From assembly GCA_016617785.1 (NCBI GenBank), contig JADILM010000002.1, positions 186,001 through 250,000 of the forward strand: a stretch of 64,000 bases of DNA. Reading direction: 5' to 3'. The notes beneath the pieces were generated by a model. That model was not told the DNA's origin. It searched no databases and saw only the letters and a list, made by a program, of their open reading frames with translations. Below, in pieces: positions 11,724-24,170 of this stretch. This DNA comes from Sporobolomyces roseus (taxonomy: Eukaryota > Basidiomycota > Microbotryomycetes > Sporidiobolales > Sporidiobolaceae). A program made the translations under genes and the position numbers. Each line of letters begins with the position of its first letter. The stretch's first letter is position 1.

Positions 11724-14700
11724 ATGTCACTCTTGACCGACAACGAGTGAGTACTCAATCCTGTCTTCACCCCTAAGCTAATCACAAGTTGATACCACTC
11801 GAGTGTAGCTTTCTATTGAGGGCATTTCAACTTTCTTACATTCGTCAAGTTCTCCCAAACCACGCTCCAAACTCGTCTCGTTCAGGTCAAGGTCCTTACA
11901 ATCTAATCAAATTCCCTCAGTCTTCAGATACCCGACTCTCCCCATCATCCCCTTACATCTCAATCTCAGGTCTCTCCGACGAACAACAATGGCCAGAACT
12001 CTCATCGGGACGCTCGAGTCCACCTATGGCACTCACTCTAGCGAGGGACCCTTCGAGATCGAGTCAACCTGCGAGTGGTGCAGACACTCCAGATACGATG
12101 CAGAATGCGAGGAATAGGAGGAGGAGAGGAGGACCGGGAGGATTGGGTTACACTCAGACTATCGTTGGCAAGGGGAGTGGAGTAGGAGGAGCAGGGATGA
12201 GAGTCGATGGAGTCAAGAGAAGCTGGAAGGGAAAAGGTAAACTGCTCGATGTCGGACAAGAGGAAGAAATCGAAGGAAATGAGGAATTGATGAGGTAAGG
12301 CTAGCATTTCTCCTTCTACGAGTCACCCTGGAAGCTAATCCTCATACTGTCTCACAGGTTTGCGAACTCAGTAGATCAGTCGAATGGCCGACTTCTACCA
12401 AATCTCATGCCTCCTCCAGTCATCATTCACTCTCCCGTTCGAACGCCTCGAGATTCTCCCGCAGCTCAATACCGACCACACAATGTTCCAGACTCTTCAC
12501 ACGCCATCCTCTCCGAGTTACATCCGCCCCATCCTTCCCCTCTCGCCCACGATCCCAATGCAACCATAACGGCAACTCGCAAGCCTCGTTTCTCAACTTC
12601 CGCCAACGAATACCATTCTTACCCCGATCACGATCCGCCAAACCCCCATTCTTCTCATTCGTTCGTCGAGTCCCCTTCAAGCTCTCTAGTAGAAATCGAT
12701 GAGAATTACCCTTCGCAACCGAATTCTCAAGTGACCGATACTTCTTCGGCATTCCAAGCTGGTCCTTCCGCTCCCGCTTCCCCTCTCTCGTTACCTCAAA
12801 CGACTTCGGCATCTCCATCTCCTTCTTCCCCTTCGATTCTCCCTTCCCCAGCTCGCCCTCAATCTTCGACAAATCGTGAATCCCGATTCGCGACACCATC
12901 TTATGACTCGTCCTCCGTCGCGGACGAAGAGCCGAATCCTGATGTACTTGCGTCCTCTGACTTCCCAGATGGTCCGCTCCTCAACCAAGTGAACGAAACG
13001 AGAGGAGGTCCAGTTTCGATGGCGTCTTCCGGAATCAGTTTATTCGGAACTTCCCGATTGGACCGCTCTACAGAGCTCACTCGAGGAGGGGAAGATTCTT
13101 CAGATCAGAGTGAGGCGGAACGAAGGAGGAGAATAGGAGGGACAGGAGGGAGGGCTCGAACAGATTCAAATTTCTCACTCGCTTCGAACCCATCTCTAGC
13201 TCAACCACCTCCAGCTCCTCAAGCGACAATAGAAGAACCAATTGCTACGCCTGGAGTACCAGTCTTCAAGCTTCCTCCCGGAATGCGAGTGAGAGAAAGA
13301 AGACGAGTCAATATTCGACCGGGTCCGGGAGGCGCTCTATTCGTTCCGAACCTGAATCCACCGCCACCGTCATCGGTCTCGAACGACGCGCCTCCACTCA
13401 GGGTCGATACGGAAAAGAAGGAAGTAACGGAGACTCGGAGTCGATCGAGTACAGGAACCAGTTCAGTCCAACCGACTTCTCCCGCAAGTCCGACTTCACC
13501 AAAACGACCTCCTCTATCCCCTGCTCGTACTCGCAAAATTTCCACTCCAATCGATCCTTCCCCTTCTCCCTCCTCACCTTCACAGCCTGCGAACGAGAAA
13601 CTCGCACCCCCTTCTCCAGCCGGTTCAAAATCTCCACGTCGACGATCCGACCCTCCCTCGCCCCTCCTAACATTCCCAAAACGTTCTTCCTACATCCAAC
13701 TCTCACCCCAAACTCACAATCTCTCACTCCCGAGCCCTCAAGCTCCCACAAAATCCGCCCTGACCGCACTTCTGACCTCTCCCTCTACCTCTTCCCTCTC
13801 GACCTCGAACCCTTTCTCAACCCTCTACTTATCCTGCGTCTCCCGTTCCCTCTCCCCTCAAGACACGCTCAATCTAACCCTCTACTTCCCATTCTCGACG
13901 AAACCTCTCTCGAAACCCCTCAAAGTAGGGGTCAAGCGGGATGTGACGGTGGAAGAAGTTATAGGGGTTGCATTGTGGACTTATTGGGAGGAACAAGAGA
14001 AAGGGGAGAGGGAACCGAGGTTGGAAGTCGATGAGGAGAAAGCGGAGAGGGGAGAAGAAACGATCAATTGGAATTTAAGGATCGTAGAGGAGGATGGTGA
14101 GGTCGATGAAGATTTCCCTGGTGAGCACACACCACTTTCCATCTTGTCGAGTTTGGAGATTGACGGAGTGAGTGCGAGTTGTAGCACTTGATCGGGTGAG
14201 AGCTATTTCGGCGTTCTCGTTCACGGAATTCGCGATTGTCAAAGCTACTGAACAACAAGGTCAGTCTGCCTCCTACCTCTCGTGACCCCGTCTGTGCTCT
14301 CTTCTCCTTATTGAGTTCCCTCGATGTCTAGTTCGAGACAATTCAACGAAACAATCGACGATTACTCGTCGACCCTCCCGAATCCTCTCTGGTCCAAAAC
14401 GAGTTCCATCCGGCCCCCTCCCTATCGCCGCAACCCTCGCCCCTCCTCCCCAACTCCCAAACCCTTCTTCCTCGAATTTTGCTCTCCCCTCGGCTCCGAC
14501 AAACGCGAATGAAGCTTCGTTCAAACCAACGAGTAACGCTATTGGTACTTTCGGAGCTTCTTCGGCGCTCGCAGTACCCGTTCAACTCAAAGTACAACTC
14601 CCTGTGGTTGGTATGGGAGTAGAGAGGTTTACGACGGTTCAAGTTCCGAGCGATATGTACCTCGTCGATGTACTCGGTGAGCTCCCCTCCTCTCTCCGTA

Positions 14701-15478
14701 GTGCGCTGAATGAAGCTGACCCGGACTCGATGGTAGATTATATTTGTCGAAAACGGAATTTGGGGAATGCAGAGTCATGGGCATTGATCGTTAGATTGAG
14801 CGATGGAGATATTGTTGTTCCACTCGATAGAACAGTCGAGAGTTTAGGGGATCAACATGAGGTCGTCTTGGTAGCGAGGAGTCAAGTCGGTACGGTCGGG
14901 TTGAGGCAGAGAAGGAATCCTCAGAATATCGATCCCTCAGGTGAGCTTCGCCCTGTGCCGTATGACAATCTGCTGTACTGATAGAGGTGGCGACAATGGT
15001 ACAGCTTCGATCTTTCAGCAACAAGCAGAAGAACCAACTACTCCGAGATATCAATCCGCTTCGCAGTTGACGTCGACTTATCAGCTTTACCGAGTTCAAC
15101 GAAAGTTACCCATGTCTCTCGGCGGGAGACATCCTCGTACGATTGCCATCGACGGAGATTAGTAAGTCTTCTCTGTTTCTCCGCTCGCTATTCTCCAAGC
15201 TAAGGATGCTATCTCTCTCTCTCTCGAATAGCCTCCATTTCATGCCGGACGACGGAGGAGATTCTGCTGGTCGCACGTCATCATTCCATATTTCACTCGT
15301 CCAATCCTGCAAAGTCTCGAGAAGATCCGCTTCGTCGTTCAAGATCGTCGTTCGAAAACGATACGATTTCGAAGCTGAGAATCCAGCGGTGGCGAATGAG
15401 ATCGTTGATACGATTAGAGCGGTCATGGATAATTGGAGGATCGAACAAGGCGTATTGGCGAGACGGAGAGTCCGGTAG
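11724..15478 (+). CDS. SIN1: TORC2 subunit Sin1/Avo1 (CRIM and PH domains)
   Basis: Scaffold of TOR complex 2 that recruits AGC kinases and sits at the plasma membrane through its PH domain. The start is MSLLTDN followed by the Sin1 N-terminal stretch FLLRAFQLSYIRQVLPNHA after intron 1. A long Ser/Pro-rich linker leads to the CRIM domain (FKLPPGMRVRERRRVNIRPG earlier; LTLYFPFSTKPLSKPLKVGV, INWNLRIVEEDGEVDEDFPA, then LDRVRAISAFSFTEFAIVKA across an intron near 14120-14193). A Ras-binding-like region (MYLVDVLGELP; VVPLDRTVESLG) follows. The C-terminal PH domain has YRVQRKLPMSLGGRHPRTIA and FHISLVQSCKVSRRSASSFK, ending KRYDFEAENPAVANEIVDTI. The retained CRIM and PH motifs support a functional gene. 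Confidence 0.9.
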
Positions 15479-15561
15479 CTTTTGAAATAGATGCTATAGT
15501 TTGAACATAAATCTGAAACCGATATTCCCTACAAAGATACAAATGAGGAACAAGAGCAAGC

Positions 15562-17740
15562 TCAAGGATCATCCATGAGTCCAATCAATCGTGATTGTAG
15601 CTTCGAAGCGAACCAGTCGATCGCGATTCCCCAAGGAGTCCAACTTCTCGAAGATTCGATTTCGACAATGACAGCTTTCCCATCCGAACCTTCTTCTCTT
15701 CTTCGAGTCGTCCAATCTTCCCACTTGATCTTGCGAGTGCGGGTCCATAGTTCGGCTGTGAGAGCAAATGAAGGTGAATATCGACCGAAAAGCGAAAGAA
15801 AGGGAAGGAAGAAGGCCTACTAGCTGTCCATGGAGCGGGAGCTACGAGCTTACCGGTCACAGGATCTACAATACAGGGATCCGAGGTCAGCTACGGATCA
15901 GAGAAAGATAAGGGAAGCAGTACTGACCTTTGTACCAAGTTCGAGGACCACAAAGAGGAGAAGCGAGGCAAGTGCTTTGCAATCGACGGTTCAGGTACTC
16001 GTTGTATTGTTCCATCGCAGAATCTTTGACGACGATTGACGAGAGATTGTGATCGAGCATCCCCTTTAGTAGTCGAGCGATGAATTCCGTCTGAGAGGAA
16101 AAGCGAGGATTACTCGACTGCAATTGGGCGAGAGATAAGGAAGGAACGCACATTGTGACCGAGAGTGTATCCCCAGCTCATGGCAATGCTATTCGGACCA
16201 AGGACGATAGCATAATTCGGAATCTTTGGAGCTGCTACGCCCAAATAACCATATCCTCCGTCTTTCTCCTTCCAAATCTGTCTCAATTCCCTCCCATCTT
16301 CTCCCTTGACTCCATGATTCAGTCCTACTCCAGTCTCAGCCACCTCAAATCCCGTAGCCCAACAAATGTAATCAAATTCGTAGTGTTTCCCATCGGAAGT
16401 CGTCAATCCCGTTTCATCGAGTGAAGTGATCGGAGTCGAAGTGAGGTGAACGTTCGGTAAGTTGAGAGCTTCTAACCATCCAGCGTCGTAGGCAACTCGT
16501 TTGCAGTGCATCGGATAGTCGGGAATGATCGCTGGCCAGTACTCTTCAGGTGACTTTTTCTTCATGTAATTAACGACGTTTCGAGTCATCTGCTCCCTCA
16601 ACTTGTTCGAGAACGTCCCTAGTCCTCTCGATAAGATCGCTCGGTCGTATTCGTAGAACAGCAGCCAGCGATAGACTCGTAAAGCTCCCGGGATCCACCG
16701 GAAGACGAATCTTTGAATCGGCGAATATTCGAAGTTGTCCTTCGGTCGAAAGTAACCCGGAGATCGAATGCTACCATCGGAAGTATCGTCAGTGTCGAGG
16801 GATAAGAGGCTGGAGGGGGCTTGCTCACAATTGTGTAAGTTGAACTCCTTCGAGAGCAGCGAGATGAGGGATGCATTGAATCCCACTCGAACCGTTTCCT
16901 ATCACTGCGATCCTCTTTCCTTCGAACTTGAGATCACTCCTCCATTTCGATGAGTGCCACTGCTCTCCCTTGAACTGGTCGATACCCGGTAGTTTGGGAA
17001 CGATAGGTTTGTTGAGAGCGCCAGTCGCAGAAATGAGGAAATCGCAGTTGACCTGGAACTCTTCTCCATTTGAGCGACGGAATAAGACGACGTGTTGTTG
17101 AGCGAGAGCGTCCCATTCGGAGGAAATGAATGAAGTGTTGAAGACGAAGTGTTGTCGTATTCGGTGACGGTCGACGATACCATTCTGTTAGAAGGCGAAT
17201 CGTCAGTGACCCGTCGCAATCACTTATTGGACTGCGAGGTGCTGAAGAGTTCTCACCCAATCTATAGCATGAAGCGATATCTTGTCAGGGCTTCCACACA
17301 CCCGGAAAGCGAAGAGATTCGAAAAACCTACATTGCAACACTTCGTCTCTTCCCGCCCACTTCGACTTGAACCAAGGATTGAGCTCCGAGTAGAGACAAT
17401 ACAGATGAATCGGAATATCGACCGCTGCAACAGAAAGGAGAGAAAGGGATGAGCTCCCCACACTACGAGTACTCTTGAGGAGAAGGAGGAAAACGAACCA
17501 CATCCTTTCCACAGACTATTGAGCCATACTCCTCCCAAGTCTGTGTCCCTCTCGTAGACCGTGTACTCGACGTTCTTCCCTAGCTTCTCCTGCAGTCGAA
17601 CAGCTTGAGCGATTGAAGCTGCAAAAGTTCGCGATGGGAGGATCAGTCACAGGGAGCGTAGGGAGTCCATAGGAGTATAGCTTACAGATACCGCCTCCTA
17701 TAATAGCTACCTTGAGTCTCCTCTTCTGCTTGTGAACCAT
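15562..17740 (-). CDS. Flavin-dependent monooxygenase, Baeyer-Villiger type
   Basis: FAD/NADPH enzyme that would insert oxygen next to a ketone; the substrate is unknown. The first exon is MVHKQKRRLKVAIIGGGI, the start of the FAD Rossmann motif GxGxxG, continued in exon 2 by SSIAQAVRLQEKLGKNVEYT and DLGGVWLNSLWKGC. The type I BVMO fingerprint FxGxxxHxxxW is present as FKGEQWHSSKW, directly followed by the second Rossmann motif KRIAVIGNGSSG (minus strand, about 16980-16870). The large exon 16110-16750 has DYPMHCKRVAYDAGWLEALN, DYICWATGFEV and LGPNSIAMSWGYTLGHN. The last exon ends AIDWFASKLQSRLIGLMDDP before TGA at 15564-15562. Divergent from the first DUF6533 gene, 560 bp away. Confidence 0.87.
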
Positions 17741-18299
17741 TTCAAAGTGTGGGGGAGCTGATTGAACTTTTTCAAAGTCCGAAAGGAAGCGAGCCGAGGA
17801 GCCAACGAGAGGTCCTGAGGTGTACTATTAGTCGTATCTATGGGATAGGGTAGCGAGTAGGCAGTCCGAGAGGGTGACTGATGAAGAGAAAGAACGCAAT
17901 CGCGAGGAAATTCTTCGCAAGTTTTCTGCGGAATTGCGACTTTTCTCTGCTTCTCTTTCCCCTTTGAGCTCCTGATGGTTCAGGCGTCCGTTCGACTTTG
18001 ATCTGACTTTGCACAAAAAATATGCGGAATTGCAGGAAAATGGTGTTTTTGCGAAGATGGGATTATTTCGCAAGATCACATTTGACAAATTTGAGGCGTC
18101 GCCGAGTTTACGGGCACGGCGGGATCAAGCTAGGGCTCAATCATCAAAGACCTATGTAACTTCACGTACGTTTCAGTCGGAGAGTAGCTTGTAACGAGCG
18201 TGATCGGTGGTAGCGAAGGAATTCTACGAAAACTTCAAAGTTCAGTTTGCACTTTCTCCTCCGACAACATACCTCGAGAATCGCTCACCATATCCCGAG
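17741..18299. other. Divergent intergenic region between the monooxygenase and DUF6533 gene 1
   Basis: No gene is supported. It includes an in-frame upstream ATG (18207) for the DUF6533 gene, but the conserved family N-terminus begins at 18300. Confidence 0.4.
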
Positions 18300-19853
18300 A
18301 TGGGAGTCAGATCTTCACAACCCCTTCCAGCGAAACCAGCTATTCAAGAGCTCGCTCGATTCACTCAAGCCGTTCGATTCATCAACGTCTCTCTTCTCGC
18401 AGTGTACACCTTTGACTGGATCGCAAGCTTGGGAGATGAGATAGACTTGATCTGTGAGCTACTATCATACTACTCCCAATCACCTGGTCACTAAGACTTG
18501 ACAGGAGCAGGGCGAGCCTCAACATCAGTTTTCAAGTTTCTTGTGATCGCGACTCGTTACTCGGGACTCGTCATGAGTATACTCCTGGTTATCCTACCGC
18601 ACGGTGACTGGAGCTCGGATCAATGTGAAATGCTTGTCAAAGCCCTCGTGACTAGCTGCACCATCGGCAAGCTTTCTCTTCCCTCCTTTTCGACTCGATT
18701 GCAGAACCTGTTTCTCTGCTCTCCGACTGACTTGCCTCTCTTCTAACAGCCATATTCTGCGTATCTGCTACACTCGCTATCAGGTCAGTTGAGGCCGCTC
18801 ATCGCACCCGGGCGACTAAAACCGACACCATCTTTGCTTAGGGCGCTCGCTATTTACGCTTTCGATCGACGCCTTTGCGCCCTTGTTGCTGTTCTCGGTG
18901 TTATTCAGCTCGGTACTGCATTGTTCGAAAGGGCATCCTGGGTTGTAAGTGGCTGGAAGGAGACTGTTTCGACGGCGCTCGATTGACTTTCTGTATCCGT
19001 TGTAGACGATTCATCCGCCCGAAGGAGTTTTTGGCTGTTTCAACGGGTTTAGGCACCATCAGAAGGCTTTTGTTCTGTTCTACTGTGAGTGACTCCTGAC
19101 CATCGGGAGTTGCTCAACGGCTGAGCAGGTGGTTCCAACGCTAGTCATCCCGCACGCAGTCGCAGATCTCGTGCTCTTCCTTCTCACCTCGTATAAGGCC
19201 TACCTAATTTGGAGATATTCTGAGGGTGTTACAACGTTGAGTACAGTCATTTTACGAGACGGCGTTGTCGTGCGTTCTTTCTTTCCGCTCGTAAGTTTAA
19301 CTTGCGATGCTAAAATCTGCGGTGAAGCACAGTACTACGCTGCAATTGTCTCGCTATACACCACTACGTGCGTTCGATATTCCTTCGTCAAGCAAGTACG
19401 CTACTGATCATGTTGCCGCAAATGTATAGGAGTATACTTTTGTGCGTTGATCGAAACTCAGTCTGCTTGCATCAGTTCTGACGCTCTGCACTTCTTCCAA
19501 TCACTCTAGTCTTCAAAAAGCGTGGAGTATGGGACCTTTACTCGCTTCAACTTGTCTCGTCGGATCGAACATTCTCGCGTAAGTTGATGAGTTGGATCAA
19601 GCTCCCTGCTCGAGACAGCTCTACACATCTCGCGGGCAGCTCTGCATATCTCGCACTCAGTCGAGCCGTCTCACAAGCTGTTGCGCTTCACCTGCTGATC
19701 AGCGTTTGTAAAATGAATAGATTCCGACTAGCTCTCAATATTCGATCAACCTCGAAAATGCTCACGACGCCTGAACTTTTGCACGAGACATCAAGCGGTA
19801 CGATAGAAGACCTCCTCGGACGTACATGTGCGGTGGAGATGGAGACAGAGTGA
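18300..19853 (+). CDS. DUF6533 multi-pass membrane protein 1, with a possible frame break
   Basis: Member of a basidiomycete seven-helix family of unknown function. It starts MGVRSSQPLPAKPAIQELAR and has the family helix VRFINVSLLAVYTFDWIASL then, after intron 1 (acceptor gaggagcag), WRASTSVFKFLVIATRYSGL. Intron 2 has a GC donor (GCAAGC near 18666). Later helices are ALAIYAFDRRLCALVAVLGV, VPTLVIPHAVADLVLFLLTS and WSMGPLLASTCLVGSNILA; the tail is FRLALNIRSTSK..TIEDLLGRTCA. Compared with its two minus-strand paralogues every junction keeps phase except the one at about 19085-19127: exon TAC-T joined to the only AG acceptor shifts the frame by one base. This is either a recent pseudogene, a non-AG acceptor or a base error. 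Confidence 0.62.
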
Positions 19854-20087
19854 TAGCTTGTAGACGAAGCTTGTGTAGAGAAATACGCTTGCTTTGCGCT
19901 TTGACCTTGTGGAAGACTTGCGAAACCTCATGCCTCGATATCAATTTGCTCGCCCGAGACGATTTCCATCGAGATAGAGAGAGCGCTGACATGCACACAG
20001 GATGAAACTTCTCGATCTCATTGCGAAGAATTCCAAAAATATATCCCTATTTTACAGGTGTAATCTGCAACCCCTTCAATCAACAAG

Positions 20088-21744
20088 CTATAGAGTCTGC
20101 CTCGTTACTCCACTCGAAGTCTTCCTCGCCCTCTCTGCATCCGAATCCCACGCGTGAACCCTGTCCCAGTAACCTTGAGTGTGCGGCTCAGATCTCGTCG
20201 ACCTTCGATTTGTTTCCGTCATTGGTTCTTCTCCATCTTCGCTGATACGCTCACTGACCACCTCTACCGCAACCACATTCGCTCGGAAGACGTTTCGAGC
20301 TGTTGAAGCCATGCAGGTGGCAGCGAGGATTTCGTCGAGAGTGATCGGTCGATCGTGAGAGTTATTGGGAGGTGGCGAGCGAGCAACCGCTCGAACGTTG
20401 AGGACGAGGTGGAAGCTGTTCACTTGATTGAGTGCGTCAGCTCGGCGAAGTGATAAACTTGAGGTTGAGAAGGGTAGTCTTCGACTTTGGACCGAGAGCA
20501 TTGACGGGAAGGACGAGAAGGGTCTTACCACAGGACACAAGACAACGTGAGCGCAAGGGGAGCGACCATTGGACCTTGACCGAGATTCTTCTGATACCTG
20601 TTCCAGGAGAGCATGAATGAGCTTTCGCAGTCGAGGGTGGGAGGAGAGGAACACGTACATCAAGATATTTGTAGCGACAGTGAGAGTCGAGATCAGACCA
20701 TAGTACTGTATCGAGATGAGCTGAGTGAGCTAAGAGAAAGACGGAAGAAGAGGGCGTCAGACGAACCAGAATCTCGTCGCGAAGCACAATCCAGCTAAGT
20801 CGAGAGTTTCGATTCGAGCCTTGCCATATCGGAAACACCTTGCAGATCGTAAGAGTAAAGAGGACGAGGTCGATTAGAAGAGCAGGTGGCCAATAGAGAG
20901 AGATATTGAGGGATTTCGAAGGACCTGGAGTTGGGAAACATCCAGCGACACCAGGAGGCATCGGAGTTGTCTGTTCAATTGCGCAGACATGTGGAGAGTT
21001 CGATGAGTCAGAGGGATATAAGGAGAGAGGAGGTCAAATTGAGGTCAGAAGAAGGACAAGGAGCGAGGAGAAGAAAAAAAGGTAAAGCTTACCACCCATC
21101 TCGAAGATCCAACGATAGCGCAAACAGTTTGCAGTAAGAGTACGAGACCAATCACGACACATACTCCCCGTTGATACGAGTAAATTGCCGCAGTTCTGAC
21201 AAGGGAGATGAGAGATCGCGATCAGATAGCTTCGTGCGAATTGAGCGTTAATAACCCGATCGGAATCTGAAGCTCACCTCAAGCCAAGGACATCTGTAAG
21301 CGTAGTATGAACTCGTCAACAAAGAAGGAACGATTCGATAGGCGAGAAAAAGCTTGCACGGACCGAAACCACTCAAGACGATCTGAAGAGCAACCAATCT
21401 ATGACATTGTTCCTTGGTCGAATTTCGGAGACGAAGAGCGACCATACAGACCGGGTACAGGATGCCCGTGTAACGGCAGGTGAGTGCGAGGTACTTGAAG
21501 ATTGAATTTGACGCTCTCCCTTTATTTCCAACTCTCGACCAGTCAGCTATCGTCCTGATCGTGCTGGAAGCCAATCACTGGATTCACAGACAAGTTCGAT
21601 CTCCTCGTCGATGCAAGCGAGGTAATCGTAGACTGCCACAGAGAGGGAAGCGATTCCAGTGAATTTCGAAACTTGTAGAGCTTGAGCAGTCTGGATCCAG
21701 GCGTGAGATGCACCAGGTGTGATGTATGATACGTGAGCGCCCAT
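20088..21744 (-). CDS. DUF6533 multi-pass membrane protein 2
   Basis: Paralogue of the next gene, same strand. It begins MGAHVSYITPGASHAWIQTA and has the first conserved helix KFTGIASLSVAVYDYLACID then, after an intron, a WRA/KFL-type helix (RASNSIFKYLALTCRYTGIL). A GC-AG intron (donor GCAAGC near 21355) gives SGFGPYVLGLR, then TAAIYSYQRGVCVVIGLVLL. The exon 20961-20830 reads GCFPTPGPSKSLNISLYWPP with no intron at LY-W, unlike paralogue 3. Further helices are YYGLISTLTVATNIL and YQKNLGQGPMVAPLALTLSC. The soluble tail has FHLVLNVRAVARSPPP, ITLDEILAATCM and a long acidic/Arg-rich end stopping at 20088. Function unknown; orientation and identity with gene 3 indicate tandem duplication. Confidence 0.78.
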
Positions 21745-21966
21745 CGCTGGTACTGTGCGATTGATTCAAGGGAGAGAAAGTTGCGTGAAGTGAAGGAAAG
21801 AAGAGGAGAGAAAGAGCGAGATTCGGACAAGGCGAGAATTTCGGATGCAAGCTTGAAATTGGGCGATTTTTTATTCGAGTTCGTTTCTCTCATGGTCGAG
21901 CCGACAAAGTGGGAAGGAAGAAAGCTGCTACACACCTTATCGCTTTTTTCACTCTTTCGAAACAAG

Positions 21967-23646
21967 CTATAGAGTCTGCCTTTCCGCCCAAGTCCTCCTC
22001 GCCCTCTCTGCCTCTCCATCCCAGCTTTGAACCCGCTGCCAGTAATCTCGAGTGTGTGGTTCAGACCTGGTCGACCTTCGATTCGGTTCCGTCATTGGTT
22101 CTTCTCCATCCTCGCTGAAACGCTCGCTGACTACCCTCACTGCGACTACACTCGCTTGTGAGACCCCTCGAGCTTGAAAAGGCATGCAGGTAGCGGCGAG
22201 GAGTTGATCGAGAGTTACTGGGTTCTCGAGGGAAGGGCTTGGAGGAGGTGAGCGACCAACGGCGCGAACATTGAGGACCATGTGGAAGCTATGACGTCGA
22301 AGTCGAGAGTACCAGTCAGTAAGAAACGAGACTGACCAGGTAGCATTTGAGGAGCTGCAAGATCCGAATGAATCAAGAATCGAAAACGAAACTCACACAA
22401 GAACATTGGACAATGTTATCGAGAGAGGTGTAAACATTGGGCCCAACGCTCGATTCGATTGGTACCTGCGAAATGAAGAGACTGTGTCAGCTCAGCCCGC
22501 AACTCTGAATTGATCGAGAATGAACAAGTACATGAGAACGTTCGTAGCGATAGTCAACGACGAGACCAGTCCATAATACTGTACGGCATGGACAAAGCAA
22601 GTGAGAAAGATGCAGACCGGGAACCAGCGAAGGAAACTCACGAGTATCTCGTCGCGAAGCATGACAGCACTCAAACGAGAATTCCCTTTTGCCGCGGCCC
22701 AAATCGGGTAAACCTTGTAGGTCGTGAGCACGAAGAGTACTAGATCGACAAGAAGAGCAGGTGGCCCTGAGTAGGACACAGGAAGAAGATCAGTTGTGGG
22801 AGCGAGAAGATGGGATCAGAAATGCTCACAATACAGCGAAATGTTGAGAGATCTAGCGGGACCTGGTCTCGGGAAGCACCCTGGAATAGTTGGAGGGAGT
22901 GGAATCGTCTGGGAGGAGAAAGTAAGAGTCAGCTCGAGCTGAATCGGGAGAGTCGCAACTCGTAACGCGATCGAAACAAGAGGAAGGGAACGTACACCCC
23001 ATCGGGTCGACGCCGCAATCGCACACGCGAGCTGCAATAGAATGACAGCGACGATGACAGAGCACACTTTGCGCTCAAATGAGTAGACAGCAGCGGTTCT
23101 GTTCGAGAGAGCGATTTGTAAGCTGCGAAATCAAAGACGAAATCGCTTTCGCCTGACTCACCTCAATGCAAGGACAGAGGCGCCAGCGAGTAGGACTACA
23201 ATCGTGGGAAGCGAAAAGAGGTCAGAGGGAACGAGGCCAAGACCGTCGAGAGGAGGATGAAAACTCACCAAAATCACCAGCAAAAACCTGAAGATACGTC
23301 AGCTTCCGACACGTCGCTACCCCCCAATCCCCGAGCCTCAAAGCTACGAGTACCACCGTGAACAAGAGTCCCGAGTAGCGGCTTGAAAGTGCGAGATACT
23401 TGAACAGCGAGGGACAGGCTCTCCCTGCGAACGAACCACGAATCAATCAAGAGCTCGGTTATATCAAGGAAGCGAACGATGCGACTCACATATGAGCTCG
23501 ATCTCCTCGTCTAGACAAGCGAAGTAATCGTAGACAGCAATCGAGAGTGAAGCGACCGAAGTGAATTTTGCAACTTGAATGGCTTGAGCAGTCTTGATCC
23601 AGTCGTGTGACGTATACGGTGTAACATGCGATACGTGAGCGCCCAT
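21967..23646 (-). CDS. DUF6533 multi-pass membrane protein 3
   Basis: Starts MGAHVSHVTPYTSHDWIKTA; the upstream in-frame ATG at 23685 is less likely because the paralogue starts at the same MGAHVS. Helices seen are KFTSVASLSIAVYDYFACLD, WRACPSLFKYLALSSRYSGL, VLLAGASVLALR joined to TAAVYSFERKVCSVIVAVIL, then GCFPRPGPARSLNISLYWPP split by a 63-nt intron (22767-22829), LLVDLVLFVLTTYKVYPIWA, YYGLVSSLTIATNVL and YQSNRALGPMFTPLSITLSN. The cytosolic-type tail FHMVLNVRAVGRSPPP .. VTLDQLLAATCM and the last 60 residues match gene 2 closely, ending RQTL. All junctions keep phase, so this copy looks intact. Function unknown. Confidence 0.8.
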
Positions 23647-24170
23647 TGCGGGTATAAATGAGCTGCGAGAAGATGACTGGATCAAAAGGGAGAAGAAGAA
23701 GGGAGAAAAGAGCGAGATCAGTTTGTCGAGACTCGGCGTGAACTTCGAATTTTAACCTGTTCTTGTCCAAGTCCAGAAGTAGTCTACTACGAAACTCCTT
23801 GAGCCATCGACACAGGCTCAGTTTTGTCGATTCGTCGTTCTTGACTTTCATGATGAAATTTTGTGAATCGAGAGAAAACCTGCGAATCATTGAGCTGAAA
23901 ACGTGAGAGTAGAAAGGTAGTAAACGCTCGATAGCGTCTCTCGAATCTGAGAAGAAAGAGAGAAGATAACCTGGGTAGTCTATACTTGCAAACCCAACTA
24001 TGAGTGGGAAGAAAAGAGAGAGGAAAATATAGTCGGTCCTAGGATACAAATCAAACAATAGGATGTAACCTGAAATGAAAGGAAGAGAGAGGGTGTGCGA
24101 AATAGCGAGCGAAGGAGGAAGAGGGATATAAAGTGGAGCATGAGGTCGAAAAAAGGGAGAGGAAGTGCGA
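23647..24170. other. Intergenic region between DUF6533 gene 3 and the Hsp40 gene
   Basis: A long open minus-strand frame crosses this stretch, but it overlaps the coding exons of both neighbours in other frames and has no family resemblance. I regard the region as 5' and 3' UTR sequence. Confidence 0.4.
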
